A DNA stretch of 64,000 bases, from positions 558,001-622,000 of the forward strand of contig NZ_CP108484.1 of assembly GCF_036226505.1 (NCBI RefSeq), in the 5' to 3' direction. Positions 17,711 through 25,477 of this stretch are shown piece by piece. Source of the stretch: Kitasatospora sp. NBC_01246 (lineage in GTDB: Bacteria; Actinomycetota; Actinomycetes; Streptomycetales; Streptomycetaceae). The translations under genes were made by a program, and so were the position numbers. The notes below the pieces were generated by a model. It had not been told where the DNA came from. It saw only the letters and a list, made by a program, of their open reading frames with translations, and searched no databases. Position 1 is the first letter of the stretch. Each line of letters begins with the position of its first letter.

Positions 17711-18290
17711 GACTGAAGAAGACGTCAAGACCCCACCCGGTCGGTCCCGGCAGGCCGAGGACCGGCTGCCCGCGCACGAGGTCCGCACGGCGCTGCTGGA
17801 GCTGCTCGCCGAAGTCGGCACCGTCACGGCGACCGAGGCGGCGACGCTGCTGGGGCACAGCTCCGGGCTCTGCTCGTTCCACCTGCGGCAGCTCGCCCGG
17901 CACGGACTCATCGAGGAAGCGCCGCACACCGGGGGCCGCGCACGGCCCTGGCGTCTGCGGCAGGAGGCTCCGGAGGCCGGTGCTCCCCCGGCGGAGGAAT
18001 TCGGCGACCTGGCCCGGGGACTGGAGGACGAGAGCTGGCGACGATGGCTCGGCCAACGCGAGCTGGCGCCCGCCGCATGGCGGCACGACGAGGCGTTCAG
18101 TGCCGTCGCCTACCTGACGCCCGAGGAGATGAGCGGGGTCGCGGCCGCGGTCCGGCAGGCGCTCGCCCCCTACCAGCACCGCGAACAGCGCCCCTTGGCC
18201 CGGCCCGAGGGCGCCCGGCCGGTGGCCCTCATCACCCGGCTGTTCCCCCTGCTCCCCGATCAGCCGGGCGACGAGGACCGGCGGGGCTGA
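17709..18290 (+). CDS. ArsR-like winged-helix regulator
   Basis: The 193-residue protein has one recognisable domain, a winged helix at about residues 15-75 (RTALLELLAEVGTVTATEAA then TLLGHSSGLCSFHLRQLARH), followed by an uncharacterised helical C-terminus (WRRWLGQRELAP; YLTPEEMSGVAAAVRQ) of a type I associate with GntR/ArsR-like proteins that sense hydrophobic ligands. The GTG at 17709 is chosen because it lies 7 nt downstream of a -10-like hexamer and has no ribosome site, as in leaderless actinobacterial genes. It is divergent from def. The two ACTTTGCAAAGT palindromes at its start are the obvious operator, so autoregulation is expected. Confidence 0.8.
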   Translation: MTEEDVKTPPGRSRQAEDRLPAHEVRTALLELLAEVGTVTATEAATLLGHSSGLCSFHLRQLARHGLIEEAPHTGGRARPWRLRQEAPEAGAPPAEEFGDLARGLEDESWRRWLGQRELAPAAWRHDEAFSAVAYLTPEEMSGVAAAVRQALAPYQHREQRPLARPEGARPVALITRLFPLLPDQPGDEDRRG

Positions 18291-18401
18291 GCGGCCGGCA
18301 ACCGCCGGGCTCGGCATACTTGGCCAGACCCCGGAAGCACCCGCCCTCCCCCGCGGTGCGTGGGGGCCGCCGGTGCGGATCGCCGACCCCCGAGGAGAGC
18401 C

Positions 18402-19613
18402 GTGTCCACCACCCCGCAGCCGGCGCCGGACGGCACGCCGGAGGTGACCCCGGCCGCGAGCCGGGCCCGCTGGCGGCAGGTGCGCGACCACCTGAACCGC
18501 CACCGCTTCGAGCTGACCCGGGCGGCCGCGGCCGAGCACGCCGCCCGGCAGTTCGCTCCGGGCGGGCGGCTGCTGGCGCGCGAGCACTGGATTCCCGAGG
18601 CGCCCGTACCCCTGGAGCGGGTGCGGCTCCGGTGGCAGGAGCGGACCCCGGCCGCCCCCGTCGACGGCCGCGGCCCGGAACTGGACGCCACCCGCGCCCG
18701 GCGCGACGACGGCACCCCGTACCCCTGCTACGCCGACGCCGTCCGCGACCTGGCCAGGCCGAAACTGTTCGAGGACCGGAGTTGCTACCGGCTCCTGGCG
18801 GTGGCGCCGGACGCGGCCGCGCCCACGCTGACCTTCGGCCGCGGCACCTACTTCGACGTCATCAACGTCTGCGAGGCCGCCGCTCACGAGTACGCCGCCG
18901 CCGCGCTGGCCGCGCCCGGCCGGCCCGTGCCGGCCGGCGGCGCCACACCGCTGCGGGCCGCCCTCGGTGATCCCACCGATCTCGACCGGCGGCCGGTCAT
19001 GACCGCCGTGAGCACCCTGGTCATCCGCCACGACCGGCGGACCGGCGCGGCCGAGTTCGTCCTGCACTGGCGCGACCCGGCCAAGGTCGCCAGCGGCGGC
19101 GGCCTCTTCCAGGTCATGCCCGTGGGCATGTTCCAGGCCTCCCACGACGCGCCGTGGAACGAGGCCAACGACTTCGACCTGTGGCGCGCGGTCGTGCGCG
19201 AGCTCAGCGAGGAACTGCTCGGCGGCAGCGAGGACTACGGCAGCGGCGCGGCCCCTCTCGACTACGACGCGTGGCCGTTCAACCGGACCCTGACCGAGGC
19301 CCGCGCGGCCGGCACGCTCCGGGTCTCCTGGCTGGGCCTGGGCATGGACCCGCTCACCTTCGTCACCGACCTGCTGACCGTCGCGGTGTTCGACGCCGAG
19401 CTGTTCGACACGGTGTTCGCGCGGATCGTCTCCACCAACGACGAGGGGCACCGCGTACGGCTGGACGACGGCACCGGGCACGCGATGGGGATCCCGTTCA
19501 CCGCCCAACAGGTCGAGCGCCTCACCACCGGCGAGCCGATGCAGCCGGCGGGTGCGGAACTGCTCCACCTCGCCTGGCTGCACCGGAAGACGCTCCTGAA
19601 CGAGCCCGCGTGA
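18402..19613 (+). CDS. Uncharacterised protein with divergent Nudix-like domain
   Basis: The 403-residue protein has no clear signal peptide or membrane segment. Residues ~215-300 contain GMFQASHDAPWNEANDFDLW followed by RAVVRELSEELLGG; the RELSEELLGG part fits the Nudix box core REUxEExGU, with an altered spacing before it. The N-terminal half (WRQVRDHLNRHRFELTRAAA, FGRGTYFDVINVCEAAAHEY) resembles nothing I can name, though actinomycete relatives are familiar as conserved hypotheticals. Nudix enzymes cleave nucleoside diphosphates linked to another moiety; here catalysis is uncertain. The GTG has GAGGAGAG upstream. It sits alone between the winged-helix gene and the TetR operon. Confidence 0.75.
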   Translation: MSTTPQPAPDGTPEVTPAASRARWRQVRDHLNRHRFELTRAAAAEHAARQFAPGGRLLAREHWIPEAPVPLERVRLRWQERTPAAPVDGRGPELDATRARRDDGTPYPCYADAVRDLARPKLFEDRSCYRLLAVAPDAAAPTLTFGRGTYFDVINVCEAAAHEYAAAALAAPGRPVPAGGATPLRAALGDPTDLDRRPVMTAVSTLVIRHDRRTGAAEFVLHWRDPAKVASGGGLFQVMPVGMFQASHDAPWNEANDFDLWRAVVRELSEELLGGSEDYGSGAAPLDYDAWPFNRTLTEARAAGTLRVSWLGLGMDPLTFVTDLLTVAVFDAELFDTVFARIVSTNDEGHRVRLDDGTGHAMGIPFTAQQVERLTTGEPMQPAGAELLHLAWLHRKTLLNEPA

Positions 19614-19744
19614 CCCCGTGACCCGCGACCCCGTGACCTCATGACCCCCTGGCCGCGTGATCGAGGGGCCCGGTTCCGTCGGCGGTGAGACGGGCCGTCG
19701 CAGCGGCCCGAGGCCCCCGGTTGCCCTGCGGGCGATCGTGGGCT

Positions 19745-19770
19745 TTAATAAATGAACAGGCATTTATTAA
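19745..19770. promoter_or_regulatory. TetR operator, perfect inverted repeat
   Basis: TTAATAAATG (19745-19754) and CATTTATTAA (19761-19770) form a perfect 10-bp inverted repeat with a 6-bp spacer, strikingly AT-rich for this genome. It ends 13 nt before the TetR start codon and contains -10-like sequence, so binding would block the promoter. Confidence 0.8.
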
Positions 19771-19783
19771 TGAGGGGGTAGCG

Positions 19784-20401
19784 ATGGCCGGACGTCCCCG
19801 AGGCGTGGACGACGTGGTGATCCTGCGCGCGACGGCCGAGGTGATCGGCCGGGTGGGCCCCGCCGGGCTGACGCTGGCCGCCGTGGCCCGCGAGGTCGGG
19901 CTGGTGCCCGGCACCCTCGTGCAGCGGTTCGGCTCCAAGCACGGCCTGCTGGTGGCGCTCGCCGAGCAGTCCGTCAAGGACGCGGACGCGTTGCACGGCC
20001 GGGTGCGGGAGGCGCACCCATCGGTCCTCGGGGCGCTGGCCGCGCTGGTCGTCGAGTCGATGGCTCCGATGGCCACGCCGGAGAGCTTCGCCAACCACCT
20101 GGCTTTCCTGTGCACGGATCTCACGGACCCGCAGCTCTACGAGCCCGCCCTGGCCGCCCACCGGGCCCAGGAACGGGTGATCCGGGCACTGCTGGCGGAG
20201 GCCGTCGCCGCCGGCGAACTCCGGGCCGGGACGGACGTCGCGGCGGTGGCCGGGTCCGTCCAGGCGGTCACCGCCGGCGTGGGCCTCGTCTGGGCGCTCG
20301 ACCGCCGGGGCACCCTCGCGCAGCGGCTGCGCCGGGAGCTCGACGCCCTCCTGGCCCCGCACCACCCACCCCGGCACCGCCACGACCTGGAGGAAGCATG
20401 A
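19784..20401 (+). CDS. TetR/AcrR-family regulator
   Basis: The 205-residue protein begins MAGRPRG and has an N-terminal helix-turn-helix (GLTLAAVAREVGLVPGTLVQ RFGSKHGLL, ~27-55) and a mixed helical ligand domain. The ATG at 19784 has GAGGGGG upstream. Its stop overlaps the start of the downstream SDR gene (ATGA), so the two form an operon controlled by the inverted repeat at 19745-19770, almost certainly its own site. The likely inducer is a substrate of the SDR enzyme. Confidence 0.92.
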   Translation: MAGRPRGVDDVVILRATAEVIGRVGPAGLTLAAVAREVGLVPGTLVQRFGSKHGLLVALAEQSVKDADALHGRVREAHPSVLGALAALVVESMAPMATPESFANHLAFLCTDLTDPQLYEPALAAHRAQERVIRALLAEAVAAGELRAGTDVAAVAGSVQAVTAGVGLVWALDRRGTLAQRLRRELDALLAPHHPPRHRHDLEEA

Positions 20402-21309
20402 CGAACGACACCCGGCCGCTGGCGGGGAAGGTGGCGCTGGTCGCCGGCGGGACCAGGGGCGGCGGACGGGGCATCGCCGTCGAGCTCGGGGCGGCCGGCG
20501 CGACGGTGTACGTCACCGGCCGCAGCAGCACGGCCGGGCGCTCCGACCTGGACCGTCCGGAGACCGTCGAGGAGACCGCCGAGCGGATCACCGCCGCCGG
20601 CGGCGTCGGAGTCCCCGTCCGCACCGACCACAGCCGCCCAGAGGAGGTCCGCGCCCTGGTCGACCGGATCGCGGCCGAACAGGACGGCCGGCTCGACGTC
20701 CTGGTCAACTCCGTATGGGGCGGGGACCAGCTGACGGACTGGACGCACCCGCTGTGGGAGCAGGACCTCGACACCGGCCTCCGGCTGCTGCGGCGGGCGG
20801 TGGAGACCCATGTGATCACCAGCCGCTTCGCACTGCCGCTGATGGTCGCGCGCCGGAGCGGTCTGGTCGTGGAGGTCACCGACGGCAACACCGCCCGCTA
20901 CCGCGGCTCGTTCTTCTACGACCTCGCGAAGTCCGCGGTGATCCGCCTCGCCGTCGCGCAGGCCGCCGAGCTGAAGGCGCACGACGTCGCGGCCGTCGCG
21001 ATCACGCCGGGCTTCCTGCGCTCGGAGGCCGTGCTGGAGCACTTCGGGGTCACCGAGGCCAACTGGCGCGACGGCGTCGCCCAGGACCCGAACTTCGCCC
21101 ACTCGGAAACCCCCGCCTACCTGGGACGGGCAGTCGCCGCGCTGGCCGCCGACCCCGCCGTCATGGCCAAGACCGGCCGGGCGCTCGCCACCTGGGGCCT
21201 CTACCGGGAGTACGGGTTCACCGACGCCGACGGCACGCGACCGGACTTCGCCGCCCACTGGGCCGACTCCCTGGAGGCGGAGTTCGGGCCGCTGGGAGAT
21301 CCGCTCTGA
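20398..21309 (+). CDS. Short-chain dehydrogenase/reductase
   Basis: A 303-residue classical SDR. The cofactor loop is GGTRGGGRGIA (~17-27), the NNAG-equivalent is VNSVWGG, and the active-site YxxxK is YDLAK near residue 174. The sequence VWGGDQ and the C-terminal extension (YREYGFTDADGTRPDF) mark a subgroup commonly seen in actinomycetes beside TetR regulators. It is translationally coupled to the TetR gene by a 4-bp overlap. The substrate is unknown. Confidence 0.92.
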   Translation: MTNDTRPLAGKVALVAGGTRGGGRGIAVELGAAGATVYVTGRSSTAGRSDLDRPETVEETAERITAAGGVGVPVRTDHSRPEEVRALVDRIAAEQDGRLDVLVNSVWGGDQLTDWTHPLWEQDLDTGLRLLRRAVETHVITSRFALPLMVARRSGLVVEVTDGNTARYRGSFFYDLAKSAVIRLAVAQAAELKAHDVAAVAITPGFLRSEAVLEHFGVTEANWRDGVAQDPNFAHSETPAYLGRAVAALAADPAVMAKTGRALATWGLYREYGFTDADGTRPDFAAHWADSLEAEFGPLGDPL

Positions 21310-21347
21310 CCGTCGCTCCGACCGGCCCGCCCTCCCGACCCGCCGCT

Positions 21348-21376
21348 GGGCGCCCGCTCGAACCGAGCGGGCGCCC
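21348..21376 (+). terminator. Hairpin after the TetR-SDR operon
   Basis: A 13-bp perfect stem (21348-21360 with 21364-21376) with a 3-nt loop lies 38 nt past the SDR stop and is followed by TTCG. Confidence 0.7.
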
Positions 21377-21439
21377 TTCGGCGTCCCCGGGGCGGACACG
21401 GCGCCCGCGCGCCCGCCCGGCACCACGGCACGCCCCCAG

Positions 21440-21469
21440 TTGAACATGTTCAAACCCGTGCGCCATGAT
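21440..21469 (+). promoter_or_regulatory. Palindromic operator and candidate promoter of the five-gene operon
   Basis: TTGAACATGTTCAA (21440-21453) is a perfect 14-bp palindrome. Its left end doubles as a -35 (TTGAAC) placed 18 bp from CATGAT (21464-21469). The first gene begins 114 nt further on. This differs from the site of the TetR protein encoded at 19784, so another regulator is expected. Confidence 0.65.
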
Positions 21470-21582
21470 GATCCCGAGCGGGAGCCCCCGACCCCGACCG
21501 AGGGGTTCGGGCCACCCCGCCGTGCCCCGCCCTGCCCCGGCGCACCCGCGCTCGCCGGCAGCGGAAGAAAGGACCGTCCACC

Positions 21583-21987
21583 GTGCCGACTCCTTGGCAG
21601 ACCCGGCTGAGCGCCTCCGCGGTCGCCCTGATGTGGGGCTACGAGGGCCTCTGGTGCAAGATCTTCCCCGGCCGCGCCGACCAGCGCGCCATCGTGGCGG
21701 GCCTGCCGCTCCTGCCCGGGAGCGCCGTGACGCCGCTGCTGATCATCATCGGCCTGGCCGAGCTGGCCCTCGGCGCCTGGGTGCTCAGCGGACGCCGGGC
21801 CAGGCCGGCCGCGATCGTCCAGACCCTGCTGGTCGTCGGGTTCAACACCGGCGGCCTGCTGTTCGGCGCCGACCGCATCCCCGAACCGGGCCGCCTCGTC
21901 GTCCAGGACATCGCCTTCCTGGCCCTCGTCTGGACCCTCCCCGCCGCCCGGCGCGACCGCATCCGCCCGATCGCGGTCGCCGCATGA
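21583..21987 (+). CDS. DoxX-like small membrane protein, first gene of operon
   Basis: The 134-residue protein has four predicted membrane helices (AVALMWGYEGLWCK; TPLLIIIGLAELALGAWVLS; IVQTLLVVGFNTGGLLFG; DIAFLALVWTL) and is of the DoxX-like four-helix type. No catalytic residue is evident. A start at 21583 (GTG) is supported by GGAAGAAAGGA about 10 nt upstream. It overlaps the BtaA-like gene by four bases (ATGA), so the two are translationally coupled. The context suggests a role in the membrane step of whatever this operon does. Confidence 0.8.
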   Translation: MPTPWQTRLSASAVALMWGYEGLWCKIFPGRADQRAIVAGLPLLPGSAVTPLLIIIGLAELALGAWVLSGRRARPAAIVQTLLVVGFNTGGLLFGADRIPEPGRLVVQDIAFLALVWTLPAARRDRIRPIAVAA

Positions 21988-22895
21988 GCACCGCCACGCC
22001 CTGGACCGAAGGCCGACTGCTCAGCCTCCAGACCCGCCGCCCGCGCGTCCTGTTCGGCCGGATGTACGAGGACCCGGCCGTCGAACTCGGCGCGTTCCCG
22101 GCACCGGGCGCCCGCGTGCTCTGCATCGCCTCGGCCGGCGACACCGCCGCCGCACTGGCCGCCGCCGGGCACGAGGTCACCGCCATCGACCTCAACCCCG
22201 CCCAGCTCGCCTACGCCCGCGGCCGGCTCACCACCGGCGCGCCCGCGACCACCGGCTCCGCGGAACACCTGCTCGCCGCGGGCCGGGCGGCGGCCGCCGC
22301 CGTCCTCCCGGCCTGGCGACCCGCCGCCCTGGAACGCTTCCTGCGCCTGGACGACCCCGCCGCCCAGGCCCGCCACTGGCGCCACCGGCTCGACGGACCC
22401 GGCCTGCGCCTGCTGCTCGCCGCCGCCCTGCGCCCCGCCGGCACGCTCGCCACCGCCGTGCGGCCCGCCTTCCGGGACGTCCTGCCCCACCGCTTCGACA
22501 CCGCCCTGCGGGCCCGGCTGGCCCGCGGGGTCGCCCGCCACCCCAACGCCGACAACCCCTACGCCTGGCGCCTGCTCCTCGGCCGCGAACTGCCCGGGCC
22601 GCCCGTCACCCCCGCCGAACCGGCCGCGGCCCCCGTCCGGCTGCTCGCCGGCGACGTCCTCGACCACCTCGAACGCTCCCCCGCCGGCCACTACGACGCC
22701 GTCACCCTCTCCAACGTCCTGGACGGCCCCGGCCCGGCCTTCACCCGGCGCCTGCGCGCCGCCGTCCAGCACGCCGTCCGCCCCGGTGGAACCGCCGTCC
22801 TGCGCAGCATCCGCGAACCGGGCCCCGCCGGCCCGGGCGCCGCCGCCGAGGACCGCTCCCTGCTCTGGGGCGTCATCCGGGTGCTCCGGCTCTGA
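21984..22895 (+). CDS. DUF3419 protein, BtaA-like 3-amino-3-carboxypropyl transferase
   Basis: The 303-residue protein shows the DUF3419/BtaA pattern: LFGRMYEDPAVELGAF (~23-38, the position of BtaA's WEDP), the SAM loop VLCIASAGD (45-53), AIDLNPAQLAYARG (67-80), a middle RHPNADNPYAW block and YDAVTLSNVLDGP. BtaA transfers the 3-amino-3-carboxypropyl group of SAM to diacylglycerol in the first step of betaine-lipid (DGTS) synthesis. This protein is about 100 residues shorter than BtaA, so its acceptor may differ. A SAM methyltransferase two genes on could play the BtaB-like part. Family assignment is good; reaction is inferred. Confidence 0.8.
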   Translation: MSTATPWTEGRLLSLQTRRPRVLFGRMYEDPAVELGAFPAPGARVLCIASAGDTAAALAAAGHEVTAIDLNPAQLAYARGRLTTGAPATTGSAEHLLAAGRAAAAAVLPAWRPAALERFLRLDDPAAQARHWRHRLDGPGLRLLLAAALRPAGTLATAVRPAFRDVLPHRFDTALRARLARGVARHPNADNPYAWRLLLGRELPGPPVTPAEPAAAPVRLLAGDVLDHLERSPAGHYDAVTLSNVLDGPGPAFTRRLRAAVQHAVRPGGTAVLRSIREPGPAGPGAAAEDRSLLWGVIRVLRL

Positions 22896-23040
22896 GGGCC
22901 CCCGGTTCCGAGGACCACTCAGCTCCGAAGACCACCCGGCTCCGAAGGCCACCCGGCTCTCAAGGCCCCGGCCCTGAAAGCCCCGGCTCAGAAAGCCCCG
23001 GCCCTCAAGGCCGCCGGTTCCGAGGACCACCCACCGCTTC
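22896..23040. repeat. Degenerate 15-18 bp tandem repeats between operon genes 2 and 3
   Basis: About eight imperfect units of the type GGCTCCGAAGGCCACCC or GGCCCTGAAAGCCCC fill this 145-nt spacer; GGTTCCGAGGACCAC occurs at both ends. The spacer is the only long gap in an otherwise overlapping operon, and the repeats can form several alternative hairpins. Confidence 0.6.
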
Positions 23041-23062
23041 GCGCCCACCACCGGAGTCGACC

Positions 23063-23842
23063 GTGCGACACCTGCTCCAACGCCACCCCTTCCCGATGCG
23101 CACCCACTTCGCGCACTCCCTCGTCCTCACCTACGCCCTCCCGCCGCACCTCCTCGTGCCCCTCGTGCCGCCCGGCCTCGCCCTCGACACCTACACCGAC
23201 CCCACCGGCACCGAACACGGCTTCGTCGCCGCCGCCGTCGTCGACACCCGCGCGCTGCGCCCGGCCGGCCTGCCCGCCCGCCTCGGCCGCGACTTCATCC
23301 TCACCGGCTACCGGATCTTCACCCGGTTCCCCACCCCGGGCGGGCGCACCATGCGCGGACTGCGGATCCTGCGCTCCGACACCGACAACCGGCTGATGGC
23401 CGCCGGCGGCAACCTCTTCTCCCGCTACCACTACCGTTCCGCCAGGATCGGCGCCCGGGTACTCGGCGACACCCTGGAGTTCAAGGTCCTCAGCACCGAC
23501 GGCCGCGCCGACCTGCATGTGCGCGCCGACCTCGCGAGCAGCCCCGCACTCCTACCGCCCGGCAGTCCGTTCGCCGACGCCCGGGCCGCGCGCCGGTTCG
23601 CCGGACCGCTGCCCTACACCTTCGAGTACGAGCCGGAAACCCGCTCCATGATCGTCGTCAAGGCCACCCGCACCCACTGGGACCCCGTCCCGGTGGCGGT
23701 CGAGGTCCCCCGGCTGACCTTCTTCGACCACGGCCCCTTCACCGGCAGCCGCCCCGTCCTCGCCAACGCCTTCCACGTCGCCGACGTCGACTACGGCTGG
23801 GAGGCCGGCCACCGCCGTGCCCTCGACGGAGCCCGCCGATGA
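23063..23842 (+). CDS. DUF2071 / acetoacetate-decarboxylase-fold protein
   Basis: The 259-residue protein belongs to the DUF2071 (YqjF-like) group: MRTHFAHSLVLTYALPPHLL then VPLVPPGLALDTY, followed by FILTGYRIFTRF, MRGLRILRSDTDN and YTFEYEPETRSM. These adopt an acetoacetate-decarboxylase-like beta-barrel, but no DUF2071 enzyme activity is established to my knowledge. The GTG start at 23063 has GGAG 7 nt upstream. It overlaps the methyltransferase gene by four bases. Co-occurrence with a BtaA-like enzyme is the main hint to its role. Confidence 0.85.
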   Translation: MRHLLQRHPFPMRTHFAHSLVLTYALPPHLLVPLVPPGLALDTYTDPTGTEHGFVAAAVVDTRALRPAGLPARLGRDFILTGYRIFTRFPTPGGRTMRGLRILRSDTDNRLMAAGGNLFSRYHYRSARIGARVLGDTLEFKVLSTDGRADLHVRADLASSPALLPPGSPFADARAARRFAGPLPYTFEYEPETRSMIVVKATRTHWDPVPVAVEVPRLTFFDHGPFTGSRPVLANAFHVADVDYGWEAGHRRALDGARR

Positions 23843-24618
23843 ACGCCCGGCCCGCCCGGCCCGCCGGGCCCGCGCGGCGCCCCTCGGGTGTCCGCGAGGT
23901 GATCCGCTACAACTGGCCGATGTACGCCGCCGGCGCCGTCACCGCCGCCACCGGCTGGGCGCTGGCCCGTCACCTCCCCGCCCGGCCCGCCGCCCTCGCC
24001 CGCGCCGCCTCGGCCGGCGCCGCCGCGCTCCTCACCACCAGCACCCTGGCCACCTGGCACGTCTACGACCGCTCCGAACTCCACTCCTACGACTGGCTGT
24101 CCGACCTGCTCCCCGACGGCCCGGGCGACCACCTGGTCGTCTGCACCGGACTCGACGAGGCCAGCCGCCCGGTCGCCGCCCGGTACCCCACCGCCCGCCA
24201 GCTCGTCGCCGACCTCTACGACCCGGCCCTGACCACCGAGGGCTCGATCCGGCGCGCCCGTCGCCACGCCCCGCCCGCCCCCGGCACCGTCTCCGCCCGC
24301 CCCGACGCCCTGCCCGCCGCCACCGGCTCCCTCGACACCGTACTCACCGTCCTCGCCGCCCACGAACTGCGTCGGCCCGCCGACCGCACGGCACTGTTCA
24401 CCGAGGCCGTCCGCACCCTGCGGCCCGGCGGCACCCTGCTGCTGGTGGAGCACCTGCGCGACCTCGCCAACACCGCCGCCTACGGCCCGGGCGCCTGGCA
24501 CTTCCAGCCGCGCGCCACCTGGCTGCGGCACGCCGCCGAGGCCGGACTGCACCCGGCCGCCGAACGCCGGATCGCCACACTGATCACCGCCTTCGCCTTC
24601 CGGAGTCCCGCCGCATGA
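23839..24618 (+). CDS. Membrane-anchored SAM-dependent methyltransferase-like protein
   Basis: The 259-residue protein has an N-terminal hydrophobic pair (YAAGAVTAATGWALARHL; AASAGAAALLTTSTLATW) followed by a class I methyltransferase domain. The usual motif I glycine loop is replaced by HLVVCTGLDEASRPVAARYP, while later motifs are normal (GSLDTVLTVLAAHELR; VRTLRPGGTLLLVEHLRDLA). The altered loop recalls a subset of methyltransferases in which SAM binding is unproven. It overlaps both neighbours by four bases. It would be the natural N-methylating partner for the BtaA-like enzyme, but this is inference. Confidence 0.8.
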   Translation: MNARPARPAGPARRPSGVREVIRYNWPMYAAGAVTAATGWALARHLPARPAALARAASAGAAALLTTSTLATWHVYDRSELHSYDWLSDLLPDGPGDHLVVCTGLDEASRPVAARYPTARQLVADLYDPALTTEGSIRRARRHAPPAPGTVSARPDALPAATGSLDTVLTVLAAHELRRPADRTALFTEAVRTLRPGGTLLLVEHLRDLANTAAYGPGAWHFQPRATWLRHAAEAGLHPAAERRIATLITAFAFRSPAA

Positions 24619-25037
24619 CCGAACTGTTCACCCTGGAAGCCCAGTTGAGGTTGGTCGGCGCGGCCCTGGTCGGCATGGGCCTGTTCCACGCCGTCCTGCC
24701 GCGCATCGTGCAGTGGCCGGCCGACCTGTCCGGCGCCAGCCTGCTGACCCGCCAGGTCTCCTACGTCCACCTCTTCTTCATCGCGCTGACCTGCGCGCTG
24801 CTCGGCCTGATGCCGCTCTGCCTGGCCCCCGACCTCCTCGCCGGCACCCGCCTGGGCACCGCCCTGCTGGCCGGGCAGACGCTCTTCTGGGGCCTGCGCT
24901 GGCTGTTCGAGTTCGCCGTCTTCTCCCCCAGGCTCTGGCGCGGCGACCCCCTGCGGACCGCCGCGCACATCGGCCTCTCGGTCCTCTGGACCTGGGTCGC
25001 CGCGGTCTTCGCGCTCGCCCTCTGGAGGGTCCTCTAG
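24615..25037 (+). CDS. Four-helix membrane protein, last gene of the BtaA-like operon
   Basis: The 140-residue protein has four predicted membrane helices (LRLVGAALVGMGLFHAVLP; LFFIALTCALLGLMPL; ALLAGQTLFWGLRWLFEFAV; IGLSVLWTWVAAVFALAL). A histidine in GLFHAVLP and another in SYVHLFF lie within or near helices, so heme or quinone binding is conceivable but unproven. It starts within the methyltransferase stop codon (ATGA). I recognise no family. Confidence 0.75.
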   Translation: MTELFTLEAQLRLVGAALVGMGLFHAVLPRIVQWPADLSGASLLTRQVSYVHLFFIALTCALLGLMPLCLAPDLLAGTRLGTALLAGQTLFWGLRWLFEFAVFSPRLWRGDPLRTAAHIGLSVLWTWVAAVFALALWRVL

Positions 25038-25215
25038 GGTCCGTGCCGAAGCCCCGGCGGGCGGTTCCCGCGCCGACGACCGCCCGGCGGAACCGCCTGT
25101 GACGGGACCGTCGTCCGGTCCCGCCCGAGTCGCGCGCGGAACGGGCCGGCCCCGGGCCCATTACCTGCGACCGCGCCTCGTAGGCCGATCCGCGGTGGAG
25201 CACTCGCCCGTCGCG

Positions 25216-25386
25216 CTATTCCTTGACGGCTCCTCCGGTGAGGCCGCGGACGAAGAGGCGTTGGAGGAGGACGAAGCCGATGACGACGGGGACGGCGGCG
25301 AGGACGGAGCCGGCCATCAGGAGGTCCCAGCGGGGGTCGAACCGGTTCTGGAAGCGGGCGAGTCCGACGGGCAGGGTGCGGAGTAC
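25216..25386 (-). pseudogene. C-terminal fragment of a carbohydrate ABC transporter permease
   Basis: The last 55 codons read LRTLPVGLARFQNRFDPRWD, LLMAGSVLAAVPVVIGFVLL and QRLFVRGLTGGAVKE, ending at a TAG. This is the highly conserved C-terminus of MalG-type sugar permeases. The rest (about 220 residues, including the EAA loop) is missing, and the sequence upstream is unrelated. It is a deletion relic of a sugar uptake operon, just next to a GntR-family regulator that may have controlled it. Confidence 0.8.
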
Positions 25387-25477
25387 GCCGGGCGGAAGGG
25401 CCCGCCGCGGCGGCGTCCGGGCGGGCCGGTGGTGGCCGGTCCGGCGGTGCCGGCTCGCGGGGCACGGGATGAAGGTA

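Noticed and set aside
16965-19763. A 932-codon minus-strand frame that continues beyond peptide deformylase
   Set aside because: Only the last 220 codons are deformylase. The upstream part is antisense to the winged-helix and Nudix-like genes.
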